From contig NZ_CADIJP010000005.1 in the NCBI RefSeq assembly GCF_902859725.1, positions 248,001-312,000 of the forward strand: a stretch of DNA of 64,000 nucleotides. Reading direction: 5' to 3'. Below are positions 38,337 through 48,307 of the stretch, in pieces. The translations under genes were made by a program, and so were the position numbers. The notes under the pieces were generated by a model, which was not told the DNA's origin, ran no database searches, and saw only the letters and a list, made by a program, of their open reading frames with translations. The number at the start of each line of letters is the position of its first letter. Positions within the stretch are counted from its first letter, which is position 1. This DNA comes from Achromobacter mucicolens. GTDB lineage: Bacteria; Pseudomonadota; Gammaproteobacteria; Burkholderiales; Burkholderiaceae_B.

Positions 38337-39749
38337 TCAGAGGCTGTAGTACATGTCGAATTCGACCGGGTGCGTCGTCATGCGCAGGCGCGTCACATCG
38401 GCCATCTTCAGGTCGATGTAGGCGTTGAGCATGTCATTGCTGAACACGCCGCCACGGGTCAGGAACTCGCGATCCTTGTCCAGGGCTTCCAGCGCTTCTT
38501 CCAGCGAGGCGCAGACGGTCGGGATCTTCGCGTCTTCCTCCGGCGGCAGGTCGTACAGGTTCTTGTCGGCCGGATCGCCCGGGTGGATCTTGTTCTGGAC
38601 GCCGTCCAGGCCGGCCATCATCAGGGCCGAGAAAGCCAGGTACGGGTTGGCCAGGGGATCCGGGAAGCGCGTTTCGATGCGGCGGCCCTTCGGGTTGCCA
38701 ACGTACGGAATGCGGATCGAAGCCGAGCGGTTGCGGGCCGAGTAAGCCAGCTTCACGGGCGCTTCGAAGTGCGGGACCAGACGCTTGTACGAGTTCGTGC
38801 CGGGGTTGGTGATGGCGTTCAGGGCACGGGCGTGCTTGATGATGCCGCCGATGTAGTACAGGGCGAATTCGGACAGGCCGGCGTAGCCGTTGCCCGCGAA
38901 CAGGTTCTGGCCGTCCTTCCAGATGGACTGGTGGACGTGCATGCCGGAGCCGTTGTCGCCAACGATGGGCTTGGGCATGAACGTGGCGGTCTTGCCGTAG
39001 GCGTGGGCCACGTTGTGCACGATGTACTTGACGATCTGCGTCCAGTCGGCGCGCTGGACCAGCGTGCTGAACTTGGTGCCGATTTCGAGCTGGCCGGGCG
39101 CCGCCACTTCATGGTGGTGCACTTCGACCGGCACACCCATCTGTTCCATCAGCAGGCACATTTCCGAACGCATGTCCTGGAACGAATCGACCGGCGGAAC
39201 GGGGAAGTAGCCGCCCTTCACGCCCGGACGGTGGCCGGTGTTGCCGCCTTCGAATTCCAGGCCGGTGGACCACGGCGCTTCTTCGGACTTGATCTTGACG
39301 AACGTGCCCGACATGTCGGTGTTCCAGGTCACGCCGTCGAACACGAAGAATTCGGGTTCCGGACCGAAGTAGGCGGTGTCGCCCAGGCCGGAGGACTTCA
39401 GGTAGGCTTCAGCGCGCTTGGCCAGCGAGCGCGGGTCACGGTCATAGCCCTTCAGGTCCGACGGTTCGACCACGTCGCACGACAGGATCAGGGTCGGCTC
39501 TTCGCGGAACGGATCCAGGTTGGCGGTGGAGCAGTCGGGGATGAGGAGCATGTCGGAGGCTTCGATGCCCTTCCAGCCCGGAATCGACGAACCGTCGAAA
39601 GCCTGCCCGCTTTCCAGCTTGTCTTCATCGATAGCAGTGGTGGGCACGGAAACGTGGTGCTCACGGCCAACCGTATCGGTAAAGCGGAAATCCACGAATT
39701 TCACTTCGTTATCGGCGATCTGTTTCAGGACGTCTTTCGGGCTTGCCAT
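38337..39749 (-). CDS. glnA: Glutamine synthetase, type I
   Basis: A 470-residue GSI-beta enzyme. Motifs include FDGSSIPGW (about 51-59), the metal/ATP site [18 protein letters not shown] at 271, [23 protein letters not shown] and the adenylylation loop NLYDLPPEE with Tyr399. It condenses glutamate and ammonia to glutamine; the tyrosine shows control by GlnE adenylylation. ATG at 39749 with GGAG gives the standard length. Transcription from a sigma-54/NtrC promoter is strongly indicated upstream. Confidence 0.98.
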   Translation of the reverse strand: MASPKDVLKQIADNEVKFVDFRFTDTVGREHHVSVPTTAIDEDKLESGQAFDGSSIPGWKGIEASDMLLIPDCSTANLDPFREEPTLILSCDVVEPSDLKGYDRDPRSLAKRAEAYLKSSGLGDTAYFGPEPEFFVFDGVTWNTDMSGTFVKIKSEEAPWSTGLEFEGGNTGHRPGVKGGYFPVPPVDSFQDMRSEMCLLMEQMGVPVEVHHHEVAAPGQLEIGTKFSTLVQRADWTQIVKYIVHNVAHAYGKTATFMPKPIVGDNGSGMHVHQSIWKDGQNLFAGNGYAGLSEFALYYIGGIIKHARALNAITNPGTNSYKRLVPHFEAPVKLAYSARNRSASIRIPYVGNPKGRRIETRFPDPLANPYLAFSALMMAGLDGVQNKIHPGDPADKNLYDLPPEEDAKIPTVCASLEEALEALDKDREFLTRGGVFSNDMLNAYIDLKMADVTRLRMTTHPVEFDMYYSL

Positions 39750-39809
39750 GTCATCTCCATTAGATAAAAGGGTCGAGGGCTTTGCCCGTCGACTGGCATA
39801 AAAGAGGGA

Positions 39810-39825
39810 AGCAATAAGCGTGCCA
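39810..39825 (-). promoter_or_regulatory. Sigma-54 promoter of glnA
   Basis: On the minus strand TGGCACGCTTATTGCT matches the sigma-54 consensus TGGCAC-R-N4-TTGCW at every defined position (GG of the -24 and GC of the -12 correctly spaced). It lies 61-76 bp upstream of the glnA start codon, giving a leader of about 50 nt. Confidence 0.9.
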
Positions 39826-39877
39826 GGTTTAACCCCGGTATTCCCGGGGGGAGGCAGGCTGGACTTGAGGAAATGTA

Positions 39878-39892
39878 GCACCACTATGGTGC
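39878..39892. promoter_or_regulatory. NtrC-binding site, glnA enhancer
   Basis: GCACC-ACTAT-GGTGC matches the NtrC dyad GCACY-N5-RGTGC perfectly. It lies about 60 bp upstream of the sigma-54 promoter, the place for an enhancer bound by phosphorylated NtrC. Confidence 0.87.
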
Positions 39893-39910
39893 AAAAGGTG
39901 GGGCATGATC

Positions 39911-39925
39911 GCCCCATCTTGGTGC
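39911..39925. promoter_or_regulatory. Second NtrC-binding site, glnA enhancer
   Basis: GCCCC-ATCTT-GGTGC has one mismatch to the NtrC dyad. Its centre lies 33 bp (about three helical turns) from the perfect site, like the paired sites of enteric glnA. It sits 8 bp beyond the hemW stop codon. Confidence 0.62.
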
Positions 39926-39932
39926 TTGCACC

Positions 39933-41153
39933 TTACAGGAACATTTCCTGAAGGTCATTGAGGAAGCGCCAGCCCAGCGGGGTTGCCCGCAGGCGGGTTG
40001 GATCGGCGTCCAGCAAGCCCCGTTTCGAGGCTGCCTCCAATTGGTGCGCAATGACGGCCAGCGACAAACCGGTGCGTTCGTTGAACGCCGTCGCCGCCAC
40101 GCCGTCTTTCAGGCGCAAGGCATTGAGCATGAACTCGAACGGCAGCTCGTCCGGACCGACCTGGCGGCTTTCGGCCAGGTGGCTGCCATCGCGGGCCATC
40201 GCGGCCTGCATCCAGGAATCGGGGTTCTTCAGACGCGCCTCGCGCACGATGCGGTCATGGAACGACAGCTTGCCGTGCGCGCCCGGGCCGATGCCCAGGT
40301 AGTCGCCGAACTCCCAGTAATTCATGTTGTGGCGGCTCCGGGCGCCGGGCTTGGCGTAAGCCGAGACCTCGTAGCGCGCCAGCCCCGCCGCGGCCAGCTC
40401 GGCCTCCACCGCCTCCTGCATGGCGGCGCTGGTGTCATCGTCGGGCAGGTCCTCGGGCGGAAACTTCGCGAAGACCGTATTCGGTTCCATTGTCAGGTGG
40501 TACAGCGACAAATGCTCGGTGCCGAACGATATGGCCTCGCGCAGATCGGCCGTACAGGCCTCTAGCGTCTGGCCGGGCAAGGCAAACATCACGTCCAGGT
40601 TGACGCGGGGCGCCGCCCGCTGCGCCATGTCGATCGCCGCGCGGGCCTGCGCGGCATCGTGGATGCGGCCCAGCTTTTTCAACTGGGCGTCGTCAAAGCT
40701 CTGAATGCCCAACGAAAAGCGTGTGACCCCGCTGGCCGCGTAGTCCCGGAAACGGCCGGCCTCGGCCGTGCCCGGATTGGCCTCCATCGTGATCTCGGCG
40801 TCGGGCCACAGGTTCAGGTACGCCCGCAACATCGCCAGCAGCTCGTCCAGACCAGCGGCCGACAGCAGACTGGGCGTGCCGCCGCCGATGAAGACGGAAA
40901 TCACCTGCCGGCCCCAGATGGACGGCAACGACTGCTCCAGGTCGCTGCGCAGCGCGTCCAGATAGGCGCGCTCGGGAATTTCGCCAGGCGCGGCATGCGA
41001 GTTGAAATCACAGTAAGGGCATTTGCGCACGCACCAGGGCACGTGGACGTATACGGACAGCGGCGGCAGGCTGGTCAGGGTGGCGCCGGCGGGCACGACG
41101 AGGCGCGACTTAGGCGCGCCCATGTCGTTGCGGATGGGAATGGTGATGGACAT
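39933..41153 (-). CDS. hemW: Radical SAM haem chaperone HemW
   Basis: A 406-residue radical SAM protein of the HemN-like group. The 4Fe-4S motif is CVRKCPYCDF (Cys41, Cys45, Cys48), followed by SVFIGGGTPSLL, EANPGTAEAGRF, GVTRFSLGIQSFDD and HNMNYWEFGDYLGIGPGAHG. It lacks the N-terminal extension of true HemN, consistent with HemW (haem insertion) rather than coproporphyrinogen oxidation. It lies 34 bp downstream of rdgB on the same strand. Confidence 0.93.
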   Translation of the reverse strand: MSITIPIRNDMGAPKSRLVVPAGATLTSLPPLSVYVHVPWCVRKCPYCDFNSHAAPGEIPERAYLDALRSDLEQSLPSIWGRQVISVFIGGGTPSLLSAAGLDELLAMLRAYLNLWPDAEITMEANPGTAEAGRFRDYAASGVTRFSLGIQSFDDAQLKKLGRIHDAAQARAAIDMAQRAAPRVNLDVMFALPGQTLEACTADLREAISFGTEHLSLYHLTMEPNTVFAKFPPEDLPDDDTSAAMQEAVEAELAAAGLARYEVSAYAKPGARSRHNMNYWEFGDYLGIGPGAHGKLSFHDRIVREARLKNPDSWMQAAMARDGSHLAESRQVGPDELPFEFMLNALRLKDGVAATAFNERTGLSLAVIAHQLEAASKRGLLDADPTRLRATPLGWRFLNDLQEMFL

Positions 41154-41187
41154 GCGAAAAATTCCTGGCGCCTTGCCGGCGCCGTGT

Positions 41188-41811
41188 TCAAGCGTTGCCC
41201 AGCTTGCTGAGCAGCTCGCGCAGCGCCCGGGCGCGGTGGCTGACCCGGTTCTTCTCGTCGGGATCCAGCGACGCGGCGGTCAGCGCCATGTCGGGCAGGT
41301 AGAAGTGCGGATCGTAGCCGAAACCGTTGGCGCCTTCGGGCACATCGATGATCTCGCCATGCCACAGGCCCTCGCCGATGAGCGGGCGGGGATCGTTCTC
41401 GGAACGCACCAGCGCCAGGACCGCCACGTACCAGGCGCTGCGGTCCTCGACCGATGCCAGGTTGCGCACCAGCAACGCATTGTTGGCCGCATCGGACTTT
41501 TCGCCGCCGTGCATCTTGGCATAGCGGGCCGAATACACACCGGGAGCGCCATCCAGCGAGGCCACGCACAGACCCGAGTCGTCCGCCAGCGCGGGCAGCC
41601 CGGTCAAGCGGCTGGCGTGGCGCGCCTTGGCCAGCGCGTTTTCGACGAAGGTGACGTGCGGCTCTTCGGCTTCCGGCACGCCCAGTTCGCCCTGGGGCAC
41701 CAGCTCAATGCCCAGCGGCGCGAACAAGGCGGAGAACTCGCGCAGCTTGCCGGCATTGTTGGACGCCAGGACGACGCGGCGCAGGGAGTCGGGAATCTTG
41801 GGGGATGTCAT
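41188..41811 (-). CDS. rdgB: XTP/dITP pyrophosphatase RdgB
   Basis: A 207-residue Ham1/RdgB nucleotide sanitising enzyme with the opening VVLASNNAGKLREFSALF, the catalytic ADDSGLCVASLDGAPGVYSARYA, GANGFGYDPHFYLPD and the C-terminal RVSHRARALREL. It hydrolyses dITP, XTP and related non-canonical nucleotides. The frame is open to 41982, but the family N-terminus fits ATG 41811. It is coupled with hemW, as in other betaproteobacteria. Confidence 0.95.
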   Translation of the reverse strand: MTSPKIPDSLRRVVLASNNAGKLREFSALFAPLGIELVPQGELGVPEAEEPHVTFVENALAKARHASRLTGLPALADDSGLCVASLDGAPGVYSARYAKMHGGEKSDAANNALLVRNLASVEDRSAWYVAVLALVRSENDPRPLIGEGLWHGEIIDVPEGANGFGYDPHFYLPDMALTAASLDPDEKNRVSHRARALRELLSKLGNA

Positions 41812-42014
41812 AGGGCGGATTGTATAGGGGCGGGCCTGCGGCGGGCGTGCATTCCACGATGATGGCGCGGGTACCACGCCCGGGTGCATTGCTTGTTGAC
41901 ACTTCTGTAACAGCGCCCGAAGATGGCACGTCAACGATTCGGCGCAACAACGCAGACATATTTTGTTGTCAATATGACCCATCTTGTCACTGATCGTTTC
42001 TCAATGCCCCGGCG

Positions 42015-43868
42015 ATGAACTCCATTCACGCTTTGCCACGGCCTGCGGCGCCCCGCGCTCACCATCGGACTTCCGGCGGCGCGCCCGCCCACGCCAGCCT
42101 GGCTGGCATCCTGCGCGAAAGATTGTTGCGTCCGCGCTTCCAGCCGGTGATCGACCTGTCCCACAGCCGGATCTATGGGCACGAGAGCCTGATCCGCGGT
42201 CCCGCCGACACGCCCCTGCACTATCCCGATGCCCTGTTCGCCGAGGCGCGCCGTCAAGGCTTGCACCCGCAACTTGAGCTGGCCAGTTTTCGCGCGGGCG
42301 CGCGGGGGTTCGAACAGAACGACGCCGCCGGCAAGCTGTTCCTGAACCTGTCCGGCTCCGCCCTGCTCCATTACTGGACCCTCTGGGGCCACGACATGCC
42401 CGGCCGGCTGCTCAAGGATTGCGCGCTCGAGCCCGCCAGTATCGTTGTCGAACTTACCGAACAGGATCCCCTGTCCGACCGCATGGCCGACCTGCACAAC
42501 GCGTTTGCGTGCCTGCGCGAAGCCGGCATGCGCATCGCGCTGGACGATTACGGCGTCGGCAATTCCAACCTGCAGCTCTGGGCGGAAACCCAGCCCGAGC
42601 TGGTCAAGATCGACCGTTACTTCTTTGACGGCATCGGCCACGACGAGCGCAAGCAGAACATGGTGCGTGCCATCCTGAAGGTGGCCCAGCATCTTGGCAC
42701 GTCGGTCATCGCCGAAGGCATCGAAACCGCCGAAGACCTGGCCGTCGTGCGTGAGCTGGATATCCGCTACGCGCAGGGCTGGTTCCTGGGCATGCCCGAG
42801 GAAATCCTGCTGACCGAACTGACGCCGCCGCTGCGGGATTCGCTGCGTTCGCGCACCTCGGCGCCCGTGTCGCAACGCGCCGCCGGCGGCACCGCCGTCA
42901 GCCTGCGCGTCGAAGCGCCAGCCGCGCTGCTGACCAAGCACACCAACGATGACGTGCATCGTCTTTTCATCGAACACAAGAATCTGCACGCCGTGGCCGT
43001 GATCGACGCCGACAACCGGCCGGTCGGCATCATCAACCGGCGCGACTTCTCGGAACACTACGCCCAGCGCTACACGCGCGAGCTCTTCGGCCGCGACGCC
43101 TGCTCGACCTTCATGAATGCCGAGCCGGTGCTGGTGGATGTAAACGTGTCCATCGACCAACTGAGCCACGTGTTGATTTCCGAAGACCAGCGCTACCTGA
43201 TGGACGGGCTCATCATCACGCGCGACGGCCGCTACGACGGCCTGGCCACCGGCGAAACGCTGGTGCGCTCGGTGACCGAGATGCGGATCGAGGCGGCGCG
43301 CTACGCCAATCCGCTGACGTCCCTGCCCGGCAACATCCCCATCAGCCGGCACATCGCCACGCTGCTCGAAGACGCCGCCGACTTCACCATCTGCTACGGC
43401 GACCTGAACAACTTCAAGCCCTTCAACGACGTCTACGGCTATTGGCGCGGCGACGACATGATCATGCTGACCGCCGACGTCATCAAGCGGCACTGCGATC
43501 CGCAGCGCGATTTCGTGGGACACGTGGGCGGCGACGACTTCGTGGTGCTGCTGCGCAGCCCCGACTGGATGGCGCGCATCGAGCGCATCATTGCCGAATT
43601 CAACGAGGAGGCCGTGGCCCTGTATGACGAACAGGGCCGCCGCAACGGCGGCATCGAGGCCGAAGACCGTTACGGCGTGCCGCGCTTCTTTCCGTTCGTG
43701 ACGCTGGGCGTGGGCGCCCTGACCGTCACGCCCTCGTTATGCGAGCGCATCCGCCCTGAGGACATCGCCTCGGCGGCCGCCCATGTCAAGCACAAGGTCA
43801 AGCACGGGAATCTGTCGCTCGTGGCCGAGCGCTACACCGGCGCCGCCCTGCCGCAACTCACCGGCTGA
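42015..43868 (+). CDS. EAL-CBS-GGDEF cyclic-di-GMP signalling protein
   Basis: A 617-residue cytoplasmic protein. The EAL phosphodiesterase domain (about 30-270) keeps the catalytic set: [46 protein letters not shown] and YAQGWFLG. A paired CBS region (about 300-415) includes [23 protein letters not shown]-terminal GGDEF domain (about 430-600) has the variant active-site sequence GGDDF and no RxxD inhibitory site. CBS domains usually bind nucleotides. The protein probably degrades c-di-GMP; cyclase activity is uncertain. Its 3' end overlaps the opposing chemoreceptor gene. Confidence 0.91.
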   Translation: MNSIHALPRPAAPRAHHRTSGGAPAHASLAGILRERLLRPRFQPVIDLSHSRIYGHESLIRGPADTPLHYPDALFAEARRQGLHPQLELASFRAGARGFEQNDAAGKLFLNLSGSALLHYWTLWGHDMPGRLLKDCALEPASIVVELTEQDPLSDRMADLHNAFACLREAGMRIALDDYGVGNSNLQLWAETQPELVKIDRYFFDGIGHDERKQNMVRAILKVAQHLGTSVIAEGIETAEDLAVVRELDIRYAQGWFLGMPEEILLTELTPPLRDSLRSRTSAPVSQRAAGGTAVSLRVEAPAALLTKHTNDDVHRLFIEHKNLHAVAVIDADNRPVGIINRRDFSEHYAQRYTRELFGRDACSTFMNAEPVLVDVNVSIDQLSHVLISEDQRYLMDGLIITRDGRYDGLATGETLVRSVTEMRIEAARYANPLTSLPGNIPISRHIATLLEDAADFTICYGDLNNFKPFNDVYGYWRGDDMIMLTADVIKRHCDPQRDFVGHVGGDDFVVLLRSPDWMARIERIIAEFNEEAVALYDEQGRRNGGIEAEDRYGVPRFFPFVTLGVGALTVTPSLCERIRPEDIASAAAHVKHKVKHGNLSLVAERYTGAALPQLTG

Positions 43869-45458
43869 GGCCTCGCGCGCCGCGGCCTGCGCGCCCTGCG
43901 CGATCTGGAATTTGGCCACGGCCCGGCGCAGTCCTTGCGCCTGGGATTCCAGCGCCGCCGCGGCAGCCGCCGTCTGCTCGACCATGGCGGCCGTTTCCTG
44001 CGTGGCACGCTCGATATCGGCCACGGCGTGGTTGACCGACGCAATGCCGGCTGCCTGTTCGGCGGTGGCGTTGGAGATCTCGGTCACGATCTGCGTCACA
44101 CGATCGACCGAGGACACCATGTCGCGCATGGTGTCGCCCGCCAGATTCACATGACGCACGCCTGCATCCACGCGCGCGGCCGAGTCCTCGATCAGGCCCT
44201 TGATCTCGCGCGCCGCCTGAGCGCTGCGTTGGGCCAGCGACCGCACTTCGCCCGCCACCACGGCAAACCCCTTGCCCTGCTCGCCCGCGCGCGCCGCTTC
44301 CACGGCCGCGTTGAGCGCAAGGATATTCGTCTGGAACGCAATGCTGTCCACCACGCCCACGATCTCCCCGATGCGCCGCGCGCTATCGGCGATGCCCTGC
44401 ATGCTGTGCACCACTTCATCGACGGCCTGGCCGCCGCGCTGCGCCAGTTGCGTGGCGCTTGCCGCCTGGCGGCTCGCCAGGTCCGCGTTGCCGGCGGTCA
44501 TCTGAACGGTATGGGCCAGCTGGGTCATGTTGGCCGCCGCTTCCTGCAGCGAGCCAGCCTGGCGCGCCGCGCGGTCCGACATATCGGCGCCGCCCGCCGC
44601 GATCTCGCCCGAGCCGGTGTGGATCTCTTCCACGCCCAGGCGGACCGACGCCACGGCGGCCGACAGCCCCGTCTGCATGCGGCGCATGGCCGAATACAGG
44701 ACCCCGATTTCGTTGTCGCCGCGTTGCGTGATCACGCCCGTCAGGTCGCCGTCCGCGATGCGGTCAAAGTGCGCCCCCGCCTCGTTCAGCGGCCGCACGA
44801 TGCTGCGTCGGAATCCCAGCCGGATCAGCACTGCCAGCACCAGGACGAAACCCAGCACGACCGCCGCCACCACGATCACCCGTTCAAGCGTGCGGCTTGC
44901 GCCGGCCACCGCCTCCTGCCCCTGTTCGCGGGCGTAGGCCTGGTAGGCCTCGGCTTGCTTCACATACGCAGCCCCGCTGGCCGGCAGCGCCTTGTCCGTC
45001 AGGCGATTGACCTCGATGCCGTTCCACCCCTGGATCGCGGTGCGCATCGGCAAGAGCGTCTGGTCGGCAAAGGCTGCATACGCCGTCAGCACCTGGGCAA
45101 ACAGCGGCGCGCCCTGAGCGCTGTCGTCCGGGTTGGCGCGCAGGCGCGCCAGACTGGCAGCGGCCTGCTTCAGCAGTCCATCGGCCTGGGCCAGCGACGC
45201 GTTGCGGGCATCTTCCAGCCCGCCTTCCATCGCCGTCTTGGCGTCCGTGAGCGCCGCGCGCGCCTGGAACAGACGGCTGGTCATGTCGGCCAGATCGCTC
45301 GCCCTTTCGATGCTGCCCCGCCCCAGGGCCTCGATATCCGCGCGATTGTCGCGCAGGACCGTGATGCCCGCTGCCGCGGCAAGCGCGAACAGCACAACGA
45401 ACAAGGCAAGAATGGCCGACAGCGCCGTCGTTACCCGCAGATTTTTTCGCATATCCAT
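43737..45458 (-). CDS. Methyl-accepting chemotaxis protein
   Basis: A 573-residue Tar/Tsr-like receptor: transmembrane segment 1 at about 10-33, a periplasmic four-helix ligand domain, transmembrane segment 2 at about 190-215, a HAMP domain, and a cytoplasmic signalling domain with the conserved tip [36 protein letters not shown] near 400. The recognisable domain ends at [12 protein letters not shown]; the last ~60 residues are low-complexity and the final 44 codons run antisense through the end of the EAL-CBS-GGDEF gene. No CheR/CheB pentapeptide is seen. Confidence 0.92.
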   Translation of the reverse strand: MDMRKNLRVTTALSAILALFVVLFALAAAAGITVLRDNRADIEALGRGSIERASDLADMTSRLFQARAALTDAKTAMEGGLEDARNASLAQADGLLKQAAASLARLRANPDDSAQGAPLFAQVLTAYAAFADQTLLPMRTAIQGWNGIEVNRLTDKALPASGAAYVKQAEAYQAYAREQGQEAVAGASRTLERVIVVAAVVLGFVLVLAVLIRLGFRRSIVRPLNEAGAHFDRIADGDLTGVITQRGDNEIGVLYSAMRRMQTGLSAAVASVRLGVEEIHTGSGEIAAGGADMSDRAARQAGSLQEAAANMTQLAHTVQMTAGNADLASRQAASATQLAQRGGQAVDEVVHSMQGIADSARRIGEIVGVVDSIAFQTNILALNAAVEAARAGEQGKGFAVVAGEVRSLAQRSAQAAREIKGLIEDSAARVDAGVRHVNLAGDTMRDMVSSVDRVTQIVTEISNATAEQAAGIASVNHAVADIERATQETAAMVEQTAAAAAALESQAQGLRRAVAKFQIAQGAQAAAREASAGELRQGGAGVALGHERQIPVLDLVLDMGGRRGDVLRADALA

Positions 45459-45683
45459 CCGTGTGTTGCGTGGCCGCCCGTGCGGCAGTGCAACGGATTA
45501 TGGACACCCAGTTTGGCAATTTCTTGACACAACCTTGGATGGGGCGTGTCGCACTGCCGTCATGAAGCGGCGCTTTTGCGATCAGGAACCCTGTATTAAT
45601 GATTTGTGAATTGGCACATGCGCGGCCTTGCGGCACATTCGATCCTGTCCCGAACCATTCCTTCAATCAGAAAAGCCAGTCAC

Positions 45684-46844
45684 ATGCTCCAAGCCTCCCA
45701 CGCCTACCAGGACATCCGCGAAGCCGTCCGCGACCTCTGCGCGCAGTTTCCCTCCGAGTATTTCCGCAAGGTCGACGAAGAACGCGGCTACCCCGAGGAC
45801 TTCGTGCGCGCCCTCACCGAAGCCGGCTGGCTGGCCGCCCTGATCCCCCAGGAATACGGCGGCTCCGGGCTGGGCCTGACCGAAGCCTCGGTCATCATGG
45901 AAGAGATCAACCGAAGCGGCGGCAACTCCGGCGCGTGCCACGGCCAGATGTACAACATGGGCACGCTTCTGCGCCACGGATCCGAGGCCCAGAAGCGCGA
46001 ATACCTGCCCCGCATCGCCGCCGGCGAACTGCGGCTGCAGTCGATGGGCGTCACCGAGCCCACCACCGGCACCGACACCACCAAGATCAAGACCACCGCC
46101 GTCAAGCGCGGCGACCGCTATGTCATCAATGGCCAGAAGGTCTGGATCTCTCGCGTGCAGCACTCGGACCTGATGATCCTCCTGGCGCGCACCACGCCGC
46201 TCGATCAGGTCACGCGCAAGTCCGAGGGCATGTCGATCTTCCTCGTTGACCTGCACCATGCGGTCAAGCACGGCATGTCGATCCGCCCGATCCCCAACAT
46301 GGTCAACCACGAGACCAACGAGCTCTTCTTCGACAACCTGGAAATCCCGGAAGAAAACCTGATCGGCGAAGAGGGCAAGGGCTTCAAGTACATCCTGGAC
46401 GGCCTGAACGCCGAACGCACCCTGATCGCCGCCGAATGCATCGGCGACGGCTACTGGTTCGTCGACAAGGTCACCGCGTACGCCAAGGAACGCATGGTTT
46501 TCGGCCGCCCGATCGGCCAGAACCAGGGCGTGCAGTTCCCCATCGCGCGGGCGCACATCAACGTCGAAGCAGCCAGCCTGATGCGCTATGAAGCCTGCCG
46601 GCTGTTCGACGCCCACGAACCCTGCGGCGCCCAGGCCAACATGGCCAAGCTGCTGGCCGCCGACGCGTCCTGGGAAGCGGCCAACGCCTGCCTGCAGTTC
46701 CACGGCGGCTTTGGCTTTGCCACCGAATACGACGTCGAGCGCAAGTTCCGCGAGACGCGCCTCTATCAGGTGGCCCCCATTTCGACCAACCTGATCCTGT
46801 CGTACGTCGCCGAACACATCCTGGGCCTGCCCCGCTCCTTCTGA
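45684..46844 (+). CDS. Acyl-CoA dehydrogenase family protein
   Basis: A 386-residue FAD enzyme. Family motifs are LIPQEYGGSGLGLTEASVIMEE, MGVTEPTTGTDTTKIKT, VINGQKVWISRVQHSDL, GLNAERTLIAAECIGDGYW, KERMVFGRPIGQNQGVQFPIA and the C-terminal QFHGGFGFATEYDVERKFRETRLYQVAPISTN. It removes hydrogens alpha/beta to a CoA thioester; the acyl substrate cannot be read from sequence. It ends one base before the MmgE/PrpD gene, so the two are coupled. ATG at 45684 gives the usual length; the frame is open from 45606. Confidence 0.91.
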   Translation: MLQASHAYQDIREAVRDLCAQFPSEYFRKVDEERGYPEDFVRALTEAGWLAALIPQEYGGSGLGLTEASVIMEEINRSGGNSGACHGQMYNMGTLLRHGSEAQKREYLPRIAAGELRLQSMGVTEPTTGTDTTKIKTTAVKRGDRYVINGQKVWISRVQHSDLMILLARTTPLDQVTRKSEGMSIFLVDLHHAVKHGMSIRPIPNMVNHETNELFFDNLEIPEENLIGEEGKGFKYILDGLNAERTLIAAECIGDGYWFVDKVTAYAKERMVFGRPIGQNQGVQFPIARAHINVEAASLMRYEACRLFDAHEPCGAQANMAKLLAADASWEAANACLQFHGGFGFATEYDVERKFRETRLYQVAPISTNLILSYVAEHILGLPRSF

Positions 46845-46845
46845 C

Positions 46846-48234
46846 ATGCCAACTTCCGACATGACCGCAGACAAAGACACCCCGCACCTGAGCGCCGAAC
46901 TCGCCGCCTTTGCCGCCAACCTGCGCTACGAAGACATCCCTGCCCCGGTGCTGCGCCGCGCCGAAGACCTGCTCCTTGATTGCCTGGCGTCGATCCTTGC
47001 CGGCGCGTCGGCCCGTGCGGTCCAGGCGATCGACCGCTATGCCGCCGCAATGGGTCCGGCCGATGGCCCCAGCGAAGTCCTGATCACCCGCCGGCGTACC
47101 ACGCCGCTATTTGCCGCCATGGTCAACGCGGCGGCCGCGCATGTGGTCGAACAGGACGACGTGCACAACGGCTCGGTCTTTCACCCCGCCGCCGTGGTGT
47201 TCCCTCCCGCGCTGGCCGTCGCGCAGGCGCTGGGGTCGTCGGGGCGCGATCTGCTTACCGCCGCCGTCGCCGGCTATGAGGTCGGCATTCGCGTGGGCGA
47301 GTTCCTCGGGCGCTCGCACTACAAGATCTTCCACACCACCGGCACGGCGGGCACCCTGGCTGCCGCCGTCACCACGGGCCGGCTGCTGGGCCTGTCCCCC
47401 GAACAGATGCTGCACGCGCTGGGCTCGGCGGGCACGCAAGCCGCGGGCCTGTGGGAATTCCTACGCGACGCCGCCGACTCCAAGCAGTTGCACACCGCCA
47501 AGGCCGCCGCCGACGGCATCACCGCGGCCTACCTGGCGCGCGAAGGCTTCACGGGCGCCCGCCACATCCTGGAAGGCCCGCAGGGCATGGCGGCCGGCAT
47601 GTCCACGGACGCCGATCCCAGCCGCCTGTGCGACCGTCTGGGACAGCGCTGGGCGCTGGCCGAGACCTCATTCAAGTTCCATGCCTCGTGCCGGCATACC
47701 CATCCGGCGGCGGACGCGCTGCAACAGGCGCTGCGCGACAACCACCTCACCGAGGCCGACGTCGAGCGCGTCGTGGCGCATGTCCACCAGGGCGCCATCG
47801 ACGTGCTGGGCCCCGTCGTCAATCCGCAGACGGTGCACCAGTCCAAGTTTTCGATGGGCACGGTGCTGGCGCTGATCGCGCGCCAGGGCCGCGCCGGGCT
47901 CGCGGAGTTCGACGCGGCCCTCGACGACCCCGGCGTGGCCGCCTTCCGCGGCAAGGTCGAAATGGCCCTCGACCCGGAAGTCGACGGCGCCTACCCGCAA
48001 CGTTGGATCGGCAAGGTCACGGTCTACACCCGCGACGGCCGCGTGCTGCATGGCCGCGTGGACGAACCGAAGGGCGATCCCGGCAACACGCTGAGCCGCC
48101 CCGAAATCGAGGACAAGACGCTCAGCCTGGGCCGCTACGCCGACGCGGCGACAGAGCAGGAACTGCGCGGCCTGATCGCGACGATCTGGGGGCTGGAGAA
48201 GCTGGGCAAGGTTGAGACGCTGCTGCCGCGGTAA
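46846..48234 (+). CDS. MmgE/PrpD family protein (2-methylcitrate dehydratase-like)
   Basis: A 462-residue protein of the MmgE/PrpD fold. It opens LSAELAAFAANLRYEDIPAPVLRRAEDLLLDCLAS and contains VVEQDDVHNGSVFHPAAVVFPPALAVAQ, GRSHYKIFHTTGTAGTLAAA, FKFHASCRHTHPAADAL and HQSKFSMGTVLALIA. Characterised members dehydrate 2-methylcitrate or act on itaconate-type acids, but many have unknown substrates. No prpB/prpC genes are near, so it is probably not propionate metabolism. It is linked to the acyl-CoA dehydrogenase gene with a 1-bp gap. Confidence 0.9.
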   Translation: MPTSDMTADKDTPHLSAELAAFAANLRYEDIPAPVLRRAEDLLLDCLASILAGASARAVQAIDRYAAAMGPADGPSEVLITRRRTTPLFAAMVNAAAAHVVEQDDVHNGSVFHPAAVVFPPALAVAQALGSSGRDLLTAAVAGYEVGIRVGEFLGRSHYKIFHTTGTAGTLAAAVTTGRLLGLSPEQMLHALGSAGTQAAGLWEFLRDAADSKQLHTAKAAADGITAAYLAREGFTGARHILEGPQGMAAGMSTDADPSRLCDRLGQRWALAETSFKFHASCRHTHPAADALQQALRDNHLTEADVERVVAHVHQGAIDVLGPVVNPQTVHQSKFSMGTVLALIARQGRAGLAEFDAALDDPGVAAFRGKVEMALDPEVDGAYPQRWIGKVTVYTRDGRVLHGRVDEPKGDPGNTLSRPEIEDKTLSLGRYADAATEQELRGLIATIWGLEKLGKVETLLPR

Positions 48235-48258
48235 TTCGCGACCGCTCGCGAACACAAA

Positions 48259-48288
48259 TGCAAAAAAGCCGCATCTGCGGCTTTTTGC
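48259..48288. terminator. Bidirectional terminator after the MmgE/PrpD gene
   Basis: AAAAAGCCGCA and TGCGGCTTTTT form a near-perfect hairpin around ATCT, with A/T tracts on both sides. It lies 25 bp beyond the stop codon and can act on both strands. Confidence 0.85.
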
Positions 48289-48307
48289 GTTGTGGGAGGC
48301 GCTGCAA

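Noticed and set aside
37506-39767. A 753-codon plus-strand frame opposite ntrB and glnA
   Set aside because: Shadow of highly conserved genes and crosses their intergenic gap with no sensible protein features.
39928-39942. A third NtrC half-site pair beyond the glnA enhancer
   Set aside because: GCACC is present, but the opposite arm reads GGAAC, two mismatches, and it overlaps the end of hemW.
46846-48234. Calling the MmgE/PrpD gene prpD of the methylcitrate cycle
   Set aside because: No prpB, prpC or prpR nearby and the partner is an acyl-CoA dehydrogenase, so the specific role is not supported.
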